64,000 bases of DNA from Charina bottae (lineage: Eukaryota > Chordata > Lepidosauria > Squamata > Charinaidae), in assembly GCA_023362775.1 (NCBI GenBank), contig JALMGJ010000002.1:70347414-70411413 (forward strand). Reading direction: 5' to 3'. The position numbers were made by a program, and so were the translations under genes. The notes under the pieces were generated by a model. It did no database searches. It was not told the origin of the DNA and worked only from the letters and a program-made list of their open reading frames with translations. This document shows positions 11,779-23,940 of this stretch, one piece after another (positions within the stretch are counted from its first letter, which is position 1; each line of letters opens with the position of its first letter).

Positions 11779-11913
11779 CAGTGTTTCTCAACCTTGGCCA
11801 CTTTCAGATGTGTGGACTTCAAATCCCAGAATTCCCCAGCCAGCCTTGCTGGGTAGGGAATTCTGGGAGTTGAAGTCCTCATATCTGAAAGTGACCAAGA
11901 TTGAAAAACACTG
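11779..11913. mobile_element. Palindromic hAT MITE nested in hAT copy A
   Basis: Starts CAGTGTTTCTCAACCTTGG and ends AAAAACACTG; the two halves are inverted copies around CCCAGAATTCCC. CTCTGG lies on both sides, but the duplication boundary is ambiguous by two bases. Confidence 0.85.
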
Positions 11914-12128
11914 CTCTGGCATCTACCTTGGATCCATGACCTCCCCATCAAGCACATCTGGAGGGTATTTTTTATCTACAATTATATACATTACAAGACC
12001 GGGGGCGTGGTTTGCAGGCAGGAGCCAATCACGTGGGCTGGGGGGCGGGGACCCCTGCTATTACTGTGTTGCGAAATGATGCATGTCTAAAAGGTGTGTC
12101 ACCAACATGAAAAGTTTGGAAAGCTCTG

Positions 12129-12366
12129 GTCTAGTGGTTAAGGCAACAGGCTAGAAACCAGGAGACAGAGTTCTAGTCCCGCCTGAGGCATGAAAGCCGG
12201 CTGGGTGACCTCGGGCCAGTCATTCTCTCTCAGCCCAACTCACCTCACAGGGTTGTTGTTGTGGTTAAAAGAGGAGGAGGAAGGAGTATTAGGTACGTTC
12301 GCCACCTTGAGTTATTTATAAAAATAATAAAGGCAGGATAGAAAATAAATAAATAAATAAATAAAT
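12129..12366 (+). mobile_element. Body of tRNA-core SINE after hAT copy A
   Basis: Begins with the duplicated GTCTAGTG, continues GGTTAAGGCAACAGGCTAG, then CCTCACAGGGTTGTTGTTGT, and ends with a CCTTGAGTTATTTATAAAAA tail and an AAAT run. This is the uninterrupted version of the SINE, without the internal duplication seen at 6161-6497. Confidence 0.88.
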
Positions 12367-12693
12367 AATTATTTGTTTCCTTGTACTCAGTTATTTTTTC
12401 AAACTTTGACCATTATGTAGCAGTGCCAATGTCTTCTCCACTCAACCATGTCTGGCAAGCTATAGAAGATTGCTTTTAACGTCTTTAAGATTTTCCCATC
12501 TCCCAGGCAAATGATTCTCATTCTTATAACAAAAGGCAGCCTTGGGCTTATCCTAGATTTTGCACATACCTCAAAACCACAGAAGTAGCCTTCAGGCAGA
12601 GGAATGAAAGGCGGCGGGTGGGGGTAGGGGAAGCCACATTACTCATTCCCTCAACTATACCATTCCAAGCACTCAAGAGCAATAGCAAGTTTT

Positions 12694-12695
12694 TA

Positions 12696-12741
<46 letters not shown>
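12694..12741. repeat. (ATT)n microsatellite
   Basis: About fifteen ATT units. Confidence 0.95.
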
Positions 12742-12743
<2 letters not shown>

Positions 12744-14981
12744 CAAAAGTAGGAAGTGAGCTTGTCCTTCCTCCCAAGGCATGTCAAAAAATACTCCCAA
12801 CGACTTGTAGAATGCACATACTGGAGCAAACAATAGTCAGTTTTTGAAACATTCTCCTGCAATGTCATTCTACCACTGTGGGATTTTTAAAAATAATCCT
12901 GAAGAAAACAATCAACCAATAAAGCATCAATTCTGAGCCATCTTGCTAGCATAATCAGTAGCCTAATTATCCAAAGCTGGATTCTTCCTAAGTATCAAAC
13001 CCATGAACATGACCAAAAATCTGGATTCCCTCCTTCTCCAGGGCTTAGTATACACTGAAGCTCACACCCTTTGCTTTCCTATTAGCTACAGTTCTCTCTG
13101 AATGCCAGACGATATGGGGAGCGGAATGGACCAATCTGTTATTCCACTCTCTGAAACTGAAGAGATTGCTGTGCTAGGCATCCAGAGTTAGGGTCAGAAA
13201 GAAGGAAGTCAGAGGGTTGAAAGAGAGAGAAGGAACTCTCAGCAACTGCAAGAGAAAGCAGTGCTGATGAATGGGAAAGAAAAGGGCAATTGGCAAAGCA
13301 GTGGAAGGGTTACGGGCTTTCTCCAGCATTGGGTCGCTCCATTGGGGGAAGAGCAGGGGGCTGTTGCAAAAGGATAAGTAGGAGTGCAACGGTTTAATCT
13401 ATTGTGCACCACCAACATTCGGCACTGCATCAGTAAGTCTGTTTGACACTAGCCTTTTCAATGGGCTCTCAGTGCCACAACAAAGAGTTTGAGGGGGGAA
13501 AGCATAATCTCCTAGTTGCGTATTTATGATCTAAGACTTGAGTGCCTCACACAGAAGGAAGTTCTTACAGTTTAGTTACTGAATCATTATTTCTACAATC
13601 TTGCCTGAATCTACACTGATGCACCTGATTTTTCAGTGGAAAGCTTTACCACAGAATTCAGGACCTCCACTTCCACAGTCAGATTAGTATTAGTAATTTA
13701 ATATATTCAGATGAGCATTAGTAAAACATAAAATCCATCTGTCCTTTTTAAACACAAGCATACCGAGAACTGGTCTGATTCCCAGTACCATGGCTCTTCA
13801 AACATCTGTTCTTCAACTAGCCATTAGGCCACATGCCATCTTGACAATATAAATGGGGTTGATGTTGGATGGGCCACGGAGGCTGAATGACTTGCCATTC
13901 ATACACTGAGAATGCAAAGCTTAAAGTAGGGTCTGGGCTCAACCTTGCTTTGTTTTGACTATAAAGGGAAGAGAGCTTGTCAAAATAGCAATCAACCCAT
14001 TTCACTAGCAACACTGAGAAAAGCCCTCTGCTTATCTCTCAGGCATTCAGCTCCATCCCAAGAAATTGCTGATCCTGGGGGGAAAGCCCAAGAGCCCTTC
14101 TCCCACAGAGAATCCTGGTTCTATAGAGAGAAACTTGGGGAAAAAAGAGAAGGTTTTCTGGTTTTTTCTCTTGCCCGTTACCAGGAAGCTCACATACAAA
14201 TAGCGAAAATGTTCACTCCATTTCACCATTTACCTAATTGGACTTCAATGTGCTAAGTGGTTAGCCATTAAAGAGATTTTACTTTTTGTAAAGATAGAAA
14301 GCAAAAACAGAGAGACCATCACAAAGAGAGAAGCAAACTGTGACAATCTGCAAAGAGAGAGCCTGGCTGTTTTAAGAGATTTCATTTTCAGCTCTGACGT
14401 AGGTAGGGCTTACCCTATGAATCAGAATTATTCCATTCCCATTTGAGTTTTGCCCCTACTCTCTGTCAAATAGGGGGCAAATCTGTAGCTTCCCCAAAAT
14501 GTTGTAGCATACCCCACATTACCAAGTTTCCCCCAAAGAAGGAAAGGTATGGCTATGTCTGATGTGTGTATGACAATCCATACACAGTACCATTAGTTTT
14601 ACTGAGAGGGAGTTTAATTTGGATTTTATTTCACTGATATTTTTACGAAGATTATGAGCTGCCTCTAGCAAACTGAAAGTAACAGATGAATAATGTATAT
14701 ATAACAAATAAATAACAGTGTGCATATGTGTGTACCTGCAACTCCATTTTCCTCTAAAGTTACATAGAAGCAGCAACATGCTGACATCTTGTTTGGGCTT
14801 TTATTGTAGCTTCTCAAACTGTTGATTGTCATTTGACTATTGAGACTGATATTCTGGGATTAATTTCAAAGGCAGCAGCCTTTAATTTCAAAGGTCAGCC
14901 TTTCCAGCCTAGCACCCTGTAGAAGTGAATTCTTGGGCAGAACGGCCAAAACATATAAGAGGCCCCAGTTGGAGAAGAATG
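12742..14981. other. Intronic sequence, nothing recognised
   Basis: No exon, RNA gene or clear repeat seen on either strand. Confidence 0.4.
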
Positions 14982-14989
14982 GTCTAGAG

Positions 14990-15356
14990 CACTGTTTTTC
15001 AACCTTGGCAACTCTAAGATGTCTGGACTTCAGCTCCCAGAATTCCCCAGCCAGCCATGCCAGCTAGGGAATTCTGGGAGTTGAAGTCCAGACATCTTAA
15101 AGTTGCCAAGGTTGTTCAGAGTTGATTTGTTTAGTTCTTGGGTGTTCTTTGAGTTTGCTTCTCTTCCTGCTAATCTTTCAATACCAGGCTAGATAACATC
15201 ATCTGATGATGTTACCTAGCCCAGTGTTTCTTAACCTTGATGACTTTAAGATGTATGGACTTCAGCTCCCAGAATTCCCCAGCCAGCCATGCCAGCTAGG
15301 GAATTCTGGGAGTTGAAGTCCAGACATCTTAAAGTTGCCAAGGTTGAGAAACACTG
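14990..15356. mobile_element. Composite hAT: two palindromic MITEs flanking foreign cargo
   Basis: Left MITE (14990 to about 15114) starts CACTGTTTTTCAACC and lacks its last bases. Cargo follows at about 15115-15218. The right MITE (15219-15356) ends GGTTGAGAAACACTG. Perfect 8-bp duplications GTCTAGAG lie only at the outer ends (14982-14989 and 15357-15364), so the whole 367 bp appears to have landed as one unit. The cargo is almost the reverse complement of 58010-58112. Confidence 0.85.
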
Positions 15357-15364
15357 GTCTAGAG

Positions 15365-18300
15365 ACACTCAACAAGAGCCCCTGCCTTCCCCACCATAAT
15401 CTTTTCCTTTCAAAAGCTATCCTTCTATTGTTGCACGCATACCCAGAGAACCATAATGCAAGCAGGGCATCACTTTCAAAGGTCAGGCCTTCCAGTTGAG
15501 AATGGCTAAACTAAGACGACCGAGGTAACAAGGATACAGTCATAAGGGAGGGATTTGTACTTCAGACTTGCAAAGAGATCTCCTAAAACCTATTTTCCAC
15601 TCTCCATCCCACTTCACTCCTGTTCTTTTATTTACACAAATTGCTACAGAGAAGGATTGCCTCCAGCAGAGGAGGAGCTCATTTAACAGCAGCCAAAGAT
15701 TTATAGACATCTACAGTAAAAATGATCAGAATCATTTGTCACTCTGGAACAGTCAGAAATGGAGCACATTCCTCTACAGCCTACAATGACAGATGCTTGC
15801 TGCAAAAACTCTAATAGTAAAATTCCTTCTTTTTCCTTTGCACCCTTAAAGGGTATACGGAACAACCAAGTGACATCCTCAACCACATTAGATCCCATTT
15901 CCAAACAATTAAAGAGAGCAAAGCAGCTGCCCCTCATCCAGAACTGATCACCATGACCTCAGCTAGTTTATCTGTATTATCCTTACATCTCACCCCTTTC
16001 CCCCAGAACTCAGGAGAGCATTCAGCATTCCAGAGACTTCCCCAAAACTTTCCAGAGGCTTTTTCCAGAAATCTTCCCCACCAATGATCAGCTGAACCTT
16101 GTTTTCCTTACCTAATATTTCAAGCTACAGAGCCACACCAGGCCTTTGTCCCATTGTATTGCAAAACAGCGCAGAGCCTAAATTCTCAAAGCAGCATCTC
16201 TTTTAAGAATTCTTTCCTAATTCCTTGTACACACGCCACAATTTTGCACACCACCACTCAGCCCACACAGAGGCAGGTAATTGTGGGCACAAAGAATTTT
16301 AGCTTTTCTACATTGGTTACACAATGGCCACCACAAGTGGCCATATTCATATGCTCAGATTTTTCATTCTTTCCCATTGAAACAAGTGAACCTTTCAACA
16401 CCGAGCAAAGCTGCCCCAAAAGAGTACCTAGAAGCTGGAATTGATATACATTTCAACAACTAGATTGCTGATGAAAGCCTAGACTTTTAACCATTAAAAA
16501 AAAGAGGGGGGGGAAAAACACTGCATCAGCTGCATTGCCTCTTCACTCTTCCACTCCCTGTTCAAGGTGCCATTTAAACAGTTTAAGGCTGGCGTATCTC
16601 AAAACTGTTTTCTCCTGAGGGTATGTATTTATGCACCATGGTAATCAGGAGAGGCTTTGTTAAGTGCCTTGCTGTCTCTTAGTGCCGGGATGTAGGACTG
16701 GGCCTTCTCTGCAGCACAACATAAAAAGGAGTAAACAAGCTTTGGGGAATGGGAAGGCTACGAAAGCCCACATTACTTATTTACTGGTTCTCTGCCTTGG
16801 TCTTTGGGCAAGTCCTCAAGGTGGCTAACAAAATTTAAAAAGAAAACAAAAGCAGAATGTTAAAAAAAATAGTAACATACATTAAGACTTACACCAAAAT
16901 AACACAGATCCCTAACATGGGACATCTTTACAAGGGCCTCTCCTGCAGGGTTTAACAGCCAAACAGCTCCATGATGGGAGAGGCAGCCCCTTAATCAGAA
17001 CCTAAATCCGTACACACCTTTCAGAACAGCCCCCATATAATCTTTGTGCCTTGCATTAGTTAGTAGTGGAGCTGCCACATTTGCACCCATTTGCCTACTT
17101 GCACCAACTGACACTTCCAGATTTTTTTTTATGCAGGGTAGCCCCATATAGAATTTCAATGTCCCTTGTGGACAAAGTTGATGGCAGTGCTGGGAGAAAT
17201 AGGCAGTGGGCCCGCTCTAATGCATACCTGCACATGCACACGCTTGCTCTGGCTCTCTCCCTATATAAAGGATGAGATCTGTAATTGCAAGGGAACAATG
17301 TCTGCCTCTTGCAGTCCAGCTGAGAGCCAATCAGCTGGGAGGCCGGGAAACCGGGCAGGATCCTGGGGCTCTGTAGGTCATATCAAAGGCTGCCACAAGC
17401 AGAGTGGCATTCACTCACGTGCTAGAGACCTGGCAGGCTACCTCACTCCATGCGTTTAGGCAGCCCAGCGGCCCAAATGACCTTCTCCAAGCCTGCTCGT
17501 TTTTCAGTAATGATCCCGGGCTTTGAAGGTTTTTGCTGTTTGAAGCTTTTTATGCTAGTGCCACTGCTGACTTTTTGTAAAGCTTTGATTTAAACCAAAA
17601 AGAAATGTGTTTTGATATGGTTTTGTTCTCTGAGGTTCCTAATTTAAAGCAGACAATGCAAGATAAGAATTAACTAAGCACATTTCTTATTTGGCCTCCC
17701 TTGAAGCCCACATTTTCGTTTGATTTTTAATTAGTAGAAACATCTACTACTTCTTGTCTATTAGTGAAACTCCCTTGGCCAACTTCAGGCCACATTTCAT
17801 CAACATCAGCCATCACCTGTTCAACTCATCTGTTCCCCACCCCACTGCACCCCACTGCACCCCACCCCCATAACATCCAAGCCAACATAGCTTGCGCGCT
17901 GAGGTCACGCTGCTCCGTGTTTCCTGCACACCTGTTCTGTTGTCAGCTGCCAGCAATGTGAGTCTGGGGACCAGAAAAATGTAGGCGATTGTGTTACGCA
18001 GGGCAAGGGCTCCACATGGCAACAGCCAGGCGTTTGCCCTCACATCAGATCCCGCTCTTTGCGTGTAAGCAGGCCAGCTATTTTATGCTGGGGGGGGCAA
18101 GGAGGGGGTAGACTGCAGACCCAAGTGCCAGATCCAGTCTGCCCGCTCCTGTGTGGCATTTAGGCGTTTTAAGGTCCCATTAGCCACAGGGCAACAATGG
18201 GCGCTTTTAAAATAATAACAATAACAACAGCAGCTGAGTGAACAGGTGATCCTCCCTGAGACAGCAGCAGAGGAGGATTAACCTTTCCTTCCCACCGTAG

Positions 18301-19538
18301 TGCAATCCTAACAAAAATAACATCCTTGCGGCTACAAAGCAACTGGGCTTAGTGAGAGTCCCGCTGGCCCCCAAAGCACCTTTTTGAACAATCTTAATTG
18401 CCATACAAGAAAGCTAAGCCCAGAAACAGCAGCAGCAGGTTTTGAAAGAACAGGGACATGAGAAAGATCAAAGTACGGAGATGGGGTAATGTCGAAAGAG
18501 ATTTCGCTAGTGCCACAGCGGCCCCCTAAATCCCCATCCTGTAAAATGCGGCTGCAAAGGAAAAACGTCCTTCATCTGTCTCACTCAGCGCTTGGATGAT
18601 ATAAAATAGAAGTGGTGATCCAAATCAGAGTGGCCTCATTTTAAACACACCTTGCACACTGGAAGTGCTCTTTAAATGGGCAGGTAATGAGCACCAGGGA
18701 AAAATAGTTGTCCTACATACAGCCTGATCTGACATAAAGACCAAGGCAAGGCAGGGGAGCTGCCACCACCACCCCTGGCTTGGTTCCATTTCTCAGTCAG
18801 GGTACCCAAGAAAATCCTCCTGCAGGCCTCAAATGGGGAAAACTCCCAAATGGGAGTGGCAGCAACTGGGGGGAAAAAATAACCTCCAGCAACTCCCCTA
18901 CTCCATGAGGACTATGTGACAAACATCTCAGTGGAACACAACAACATCACCGTCTGTCTAGGATCCTTGCTTGGGGGAGGGGGGAGAAGGTTGCCTTTGC
19001 AAGAAAGAAGAAAATACTAATTTTTATTAGCCTGATCTGGCTGGCGTATAGAAAGTCATAGTACAGTCCTCATGCATAAAAGGGCACGGTTCTAAAGTGT
19101 TTGTGTGTTTCGGAATATTCTATTTATTTAGCTAAGGGCGGGGGGGGGGAAGCCCCATCCCGGTAGAGAAAACCCTTAATAGCAGCAGTGTTTGACCTAG
19201 GGGCAACAGCCTCATTGGCACAAGCGGCCCTGACCACAAACCCAAGCTCCAGCTGACCTATGAGAAGCCTCTCTGCATGCAATCCCAGGGTGAGGATCTT
19301 GCAGGCTTCCTTCTGTACCTCGCCTCCGTCCTTGAATTTCAGCAGGCTTCCTAAGTGTAACACCCTGACCCAGTACAAGGCCATATGAAGCAGGGACCTT
19401 GGTCTGACTGATGCAAACACCCGGAACCAGAACCTGCACAAGAAGAATTTGATCCAGTGGTAGGAAGCTAAGGAGTGTAACTGGCAAAGCCCTTTGCGAG
19501 ATATAAGAAGATTTTAGAATAAACAGAAACATCAGCCC
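15365..19538. other. Intronic sequence, mostly unique
   Basis: A probable minus-strand LINE or SINE tail lies at about 16776-16870 (reverse of GTTAGCCACCTTGAGGAC). CTATATAAAG at 17261-17270 looks like a TATA box but has no supporting exon. About 17480-17720 and 18480-18700 are complex, repeat-free sequence and may be conserved non-coding DNA; this cannot be tested here. Confidence 0.4.
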
Positions 19539-19594
19539 GAGAGAGAAAGAGAAAGAGAAAGAGAAAGAGAAAGAGAAAGAGAAAGAGAAAGAGA

Positions 19595-19640
<46 letters not shown>
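19539..19640. repeat. (GAGAAA)n-(GA)n purine tract
   Basis: About 100 bases of pure purine on the plus strand: roughly ten GAGAAA units followed by about fifteen GA units. Frames through it give Ser-Leu or Phe-Ser runs and are not genes. Confidence 0.95.
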
Positions 19641-19643
<3 letters not shown>

Positions 19644-21087
19644 AAGAATACATACAGACATTCCTTCTTCTTCCAACTTTGCACATCTGACACCATATAT
19701 TTCCCATTATCAGAGCAGGAAGTTTACGACCAGCAAGCAGCACAGGAAAAACCAAATTGCAGTCTTTTAACAGCATCCTGAGCGCTGCATTCCTGTTAAC
19801 TCCTTTCTGGCTCTCTGGCACACAGAGTAGTAAATCAAGCACACCCTTGGCTTGCATTCCAGAGAGTAACTGCAATTTTAACCAGCCCACAGAACTCTCC
19901 CTAGCTGAACAGGTGCCAGGTTGACATTCTGCTTGCCATTGGTTTCATGTACAGATTTCCCAATTTTATTCCCATGCAAAACACCAATTCCCTCACAAAC
20001 TGCCAGGCAATTCTTGCCCAGGACTTTGATCACAAATCTGCCCACTAACACAATAAACATGAGCCTCAAGGCAATTGGGTGGTACATATAATCATCCCAA
20101 CATTCAGGATAGGTTTGGGAAAGGGAGCTAAACTGCAAGGAGGCGAGGCAATTGGCTACAAGTCTCACAAGACCCTTGGCTTCTAAGTACTGTATGCAGA
20201 TCCACTTGAGTGATAGGCAAGCTGTGTGACACTGTGTGACACTGGCATCAGTGTCCAAATAAAGCAGACACATCTGTGCAATTCAAGCACCAAGTGGCAA
20301 GAACATTTATGGGATCAGCCATGGACTCCATGGCTGGATCCTGTCCAGAAATAGCACTTTCACTCCTTGTAGCAACAGATCTGGGTACCACTGGGGAAGG
20401 AACCTGCAGCTAATCAAGACACATTACTACTCCCAACTCGCAAGGTAGTAACATTCAATGTATTATTCAAGTATTAACACATGGACTATACAGTCCAGCT
20501 AGATCTGGCTCACTGAGGGCCATGACTGGAGAATCAGAATACACTAACCTGTTGACTAGGCATGGGTAAAATGCCAATCTCTCAATGTTTATGCCTGTTC
20601 AAACCAAATCCCCTTTCCTGCCTATCAGCAGCAGCAGGTGACACTATTATCCCTGGCCTACGTATGCAGAAATCTTTCAGTGACCTCAGTCAAGTGGCTG
20701 TCTTCCCGCAACATGCTAAATCACTTAAATGAACCGTGGTTTAGTGAAATAGTCCAACTGCTCAGGATCCCATGATACCCTGAACCTAACCACACTGGCT
20801 AAGTTTGCATTAGCCACTGAGCCACAAGCAAGCCTAATACATTTTATACAAGCGTGTTGTTCTAACTCTGGAAAGCTGTGCCAGCAGCTCATTTTCCATA
20901 ACGTGTCTCATTTCCACCCCAATTTGTCCTCTATCAATTTAGCACAGATTGTTAAACCTCTAGGAAAGCTGAACAATTCAACTGCTATGCTATAACAGCC
21001 ATTCTTCCACATTATAGACAAAGAGAGAGAATAGTCTGCAAGGCTACAACCTCCTGGGCCTCTAAAGTATGTTTAAAAACTGCTCCC
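19641..21087. other. Intronic sequence, nothing recognised
   Basis: Only a short ACACTGTGTG duplication near 20225-20245 stands out. Confidence 0.4.
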
Positions 21088-21345
21088 ATGAGCCTAGCTG
21101 ACTTTGCCTGATTTCAAAAAAGGCTAACCAGATGAGTCTTGATAGTGCTTGGATAGGAGACTACCAGAATTCTGAGAGCTGTAGGCTAGATTGCAACATT
21201 GGAAAAACACCCTAGAGGATGACAATGCCAAACCACTTCCATACTGTGGCCAAGAAAAATGCATGGAGGTATTCACACAGTCACCTGGAACTAAACTCAC
21301 CTCGAGAGTCTTAATGATACAACCGTTATCACAAAGCCTCCAACT
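21088..21345 (+). mobile_element. 5S rRNA-derived SINE, copy 1
   Basis: GCCTGATTTC at 21107-21116, GGCTAACCAG at 21122-21131 and AGTGCTTGGATAGGAGAC at 21145-21162 match the 5S internal promoter region (box A and box C) in order and spacing. The tail (CCAAACCACTTCCATACTGT) resembles the Bov-B-like end of squamate SINEs. Confidence 0.75.
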
Positions 21346-22158
21346 CAAGAAATTTTTACTTCACTGTTAGCGTTCTCCACTGCTAATTTAAAGGAGAACC
21401 ATCCTTGTTTATCGACCATATGACTCACAACTTTGGAAGAGGGCCTTTGAGGCCATCTCATCCCATAATTGGTTCCACTTGCAAACTACTCTTACAGCTA
21501 AGAGCTTTTATTTATTTATTTATTTTCCCTAATGACCTTGTGTACGGTAAAGAAAAGATGAACATATGCAGCTTCTTCTGTCTAGTTGCTACCAAGATGG
21601 GGGAAGTTGTATCTGATCTTCTTTCTGTTGTAATGAAGCAATGAAATGATATGATAGTAGTTGTATTTCTGAGAGCCACTGGGCTCAGAGAGCCACTGGG
21701 TAAATTACTTTAACACTGGAGAAGGGTTGGACCAGCAGGCAGTATCTCAGGCTCTCAGGAGCCAAACAGCCCAATCCATAGGGAGAAGCACCCCAAAGTG
21801 ATCTAGAGAAGCAAAGAACATTAAAATCAGGAAGGCAGCTGGACTAGGAAATTAGGAGGGATGGGTTAGGGAAAAGAAAGCTGCAAGCTTGACTGATATT
21901 ACAGCAGCCTTCAGCAAGCTGGCACAATCCAGGGGCGTTGCAACCACAAATTCCAGAACTCCAACTTATCATGGTGTTTGACTTTGGAGAGTTACAGATC
22001 TCAACACATCTAGAGGTTACCAAACTTTCACAAACTTTCTCAACCATCCAGTGATACTGAAGTGCCATGTCAGTCCCTTCTGATTACCATTTTTTGTTAA
22101 GCTATAATATGAATCGGCACACACTTCAGAGCTCTCTTGCCTTTAAATCTAAATCACT
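21346..22158. other. Intronic sequence with decayed hAT piece
   Basis: About 21940-22060 (AATTCCAGAACTCCAACTTATC and following, shortened here to its readable core) resembles old hAT sequence. No gene seen. Confidence 0.35.
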
Positions 22159-22166
22159 CTCTAATG

Positions 22167-22270
22167 CAGTGTTTCTCAACCTTAGCAACTTTAAGCTGTG
22201 TGGACTTGGCTGGGGAATTCTGGGAGTTGAAGTCTACACAGCTTAAAGTTGCTAAGGTTGAGAAACACTG
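22167..22270. mobile_element. Palindromic hAT MITE (104 bp)
   Basis: CAGTGTTTCTCAACCTTAG to GGTTGAGAAACACTG, nearly one perfect hairpin. Flanking 8-mers are CTCTAATG (22159-22166) and CCCTAATG (22271-22278), one mismatch. Confidence 0.9.
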
Positions 22271-22278
22271 CCCTAATG

Positions 22279-23227
22279 CATTAAGTGGCAATGGCAGTCA
22301 TGCAAATCCTTTTTCCTGCAGCAAAGACTACAACAAAACCCAAAGATCACAACTTTCTCCCACCAGAGGTGTTGGATTACAACTCCCAGAATTCTCAACC
22401 AGAATCACGAGCTGGCTGCAAACTCTGACAACAGTAATCCAACGCATTTGGAAAGTGGAAGGCTAGAGAAAGCTACCCTGTAGCAAAGTTTGTTAGAAAA
22501 TGTCTGTCCCCCTATTTTCAAATGTAAACATAGTTCTGAAACAAAAAGCGAATGACTCATTAAAACAACGTCTCTCTTGTTTTCTTTCTTTCATCTGCCT
22601 GCTTCATACCTCAGGCTAATTCTTCTGAAGTCTCATGCACACTGTCCCTTGTACGAACCCCTCATCCTCATTTGCTGATGCAGGGCAATCTGCACACAAA
22701 ATCTCAAAGAATTTATAATCTAGATCTGACCACCCATCCCCAAAAGATTAAAAAAAAAATTTTTTTAAGGGGGGTTAGAAAGTGCAAGAAATATCACTGC
22801 TTAAGCCAACAAGAAGTGAGAAATCAATCTCACATAAAAAGAATGATTAAAAAATTCTGTGGAAGGGAGGCATATTTCTTTGGCAGAATTTGCTGGTTCT
22901 TTTCTTTAATGTAGTTGCAGACTATGATTGTTTAAACAAGAAGTCATAGCTATAGAAGTTGAAGTTAGTAGAGACAAAAACAATTATTGGGCAAAGCCAG
23001 CTGAAAAGTATAGATTCTTTAGAAAGGAAGAGAAAACTGGAAGACATGAAAGAAAAAAATGAGAACCGGGGAGGAAAACTAGATATAATACTGTATAGGG
23101 AGTGCTCTTTGCATTCATGACTCCCAAGTAGTTCCTGCACAAATACAAAAGATGGGATTACCAACATATTTGAAGGTGAATTCACCTTCCCATTCAAGCA
23201 TAACTCTGGTGGCTTCAAAGAGATGTC
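22279..23227. other. Intronic sequence with a hAT relic
   Basis: About 22360-22445 contains ACAACTCCCAGAATTCTC, an old hAT arm. The rest is unremarkable. Confidence 0.35.
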
Positions 23228-23415
23228 CATGTAGTTTTGTGGGCAATAATATGGAAATGGTTTGTCATTACCTTTTTCAACATCCTAGTCTAAACTACAA
23301 TGTGGGGATTTCCTGATGGTCTCTTGTCCAAATATTAACCAGATCCAATCCTGCTTAGCTTTTCAAGATAAGTCAGCTAGTTGCTGAACCAAGCTAAGGA
23401 AAAATCTCTGAGCCT
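23228..23415 (-). mobile_element. 5S rRNA-derived SINE, copy 2
   Basis: On the minus strand the order is AGCTAAGCAGGATTGG, CTGGTTAATATTTGGAC and AAGAGACC, the 5S box A to box C order. Confidence 0.75.
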
Positions 23416-23689
23416 TCCTTAAAGAAACAAGCAGATTTCTAACTCTCAAGGTTACACTCTACTGAATCTCGGGAACCTGGTGGCATTTGGAAAGGATCTG
23501 AGTTCTCTTTACCGATACTTACCTTGCATATTTCTTTCTCTTCCCATTTCTTCTCCTTCACCCCATCCTTTTTTTCTGGCGTTATTTTGCTACTGAGTTA
23601 AGGGGGGGGGAGCAAATCTACCAACAGTAATCTGGATTTAATTTTTAAAGCTGTTTTTTAAAAACCGTATCACATGAGCCATCAGCAGC

Positions 23690-23940
23690 ACCTTACATCC
23701 AGACAAGCCCAATGACCTCAGCCAATCCAAGCTATGGAAAAGCTTGCCTAAATTATCTCAGCAGGGTCAGGTCTGGTTAGCAGTTGGGAGACTATCAGAG
23801 GTGTAGGCTAGACCAGGAAGCTGAGAAATACCCAAGAAAGGGAATGGCAAACCACCACAGGAGTGTTTCCAAGCAAACTAGGTGGACATGAAGTTGCCAG
23901 GAGCTTTGACTCTAAGGAGACTTTACCTTACCCTCACAAT
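23690..23940 (+). mobile_element. 5S rRNA-derived SINE, copy 3
   Basis: TCAGCAGGGTCAGGTCTGG and TTAGCAGTTGGGAGAC follow 5S rRNA closely, then GTGTAGGCTAGA. The tail reads GGCAAACCACCACAGGAG and then GTTGCCAGGAG. Confidence 0.8.

Larger units (their letters stand above)
10928..12128. mobile_element. Non-autonomous hAT transposon, copy A (1,201 bp)
   Basis: Terminal inverted repeats CACAGCTTTCCAAACT and AGTTTGGAAAGCTCTG are flanked by identical 8-bp duplications GTCTAGTG (10920-10927 and 12129-12136). Subterminal GTGTCG-type motifs are present near the left end. The interior has a CpG-rich block (10980-11260), a 71-bp tandem pair (11501-11642), a nested palindromic MITE (11779-11913) and a 172-bp right part shared with 5989-6160. 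There is no transposase frame; the overlapping frames in the CpG-rich block do not resemble any known protein. Confidence 0.92.

Noticed and set aside
17261..17270. TATA-box-like CTATATAAAG
   Set aside because: No exon, CpG island or reading frame follows on the plus strand.
19212..19890. Frames with Ser-Leu and Phe-Ser runs
   Set aside because: They read through the GAGAAA/GA microsatellite.
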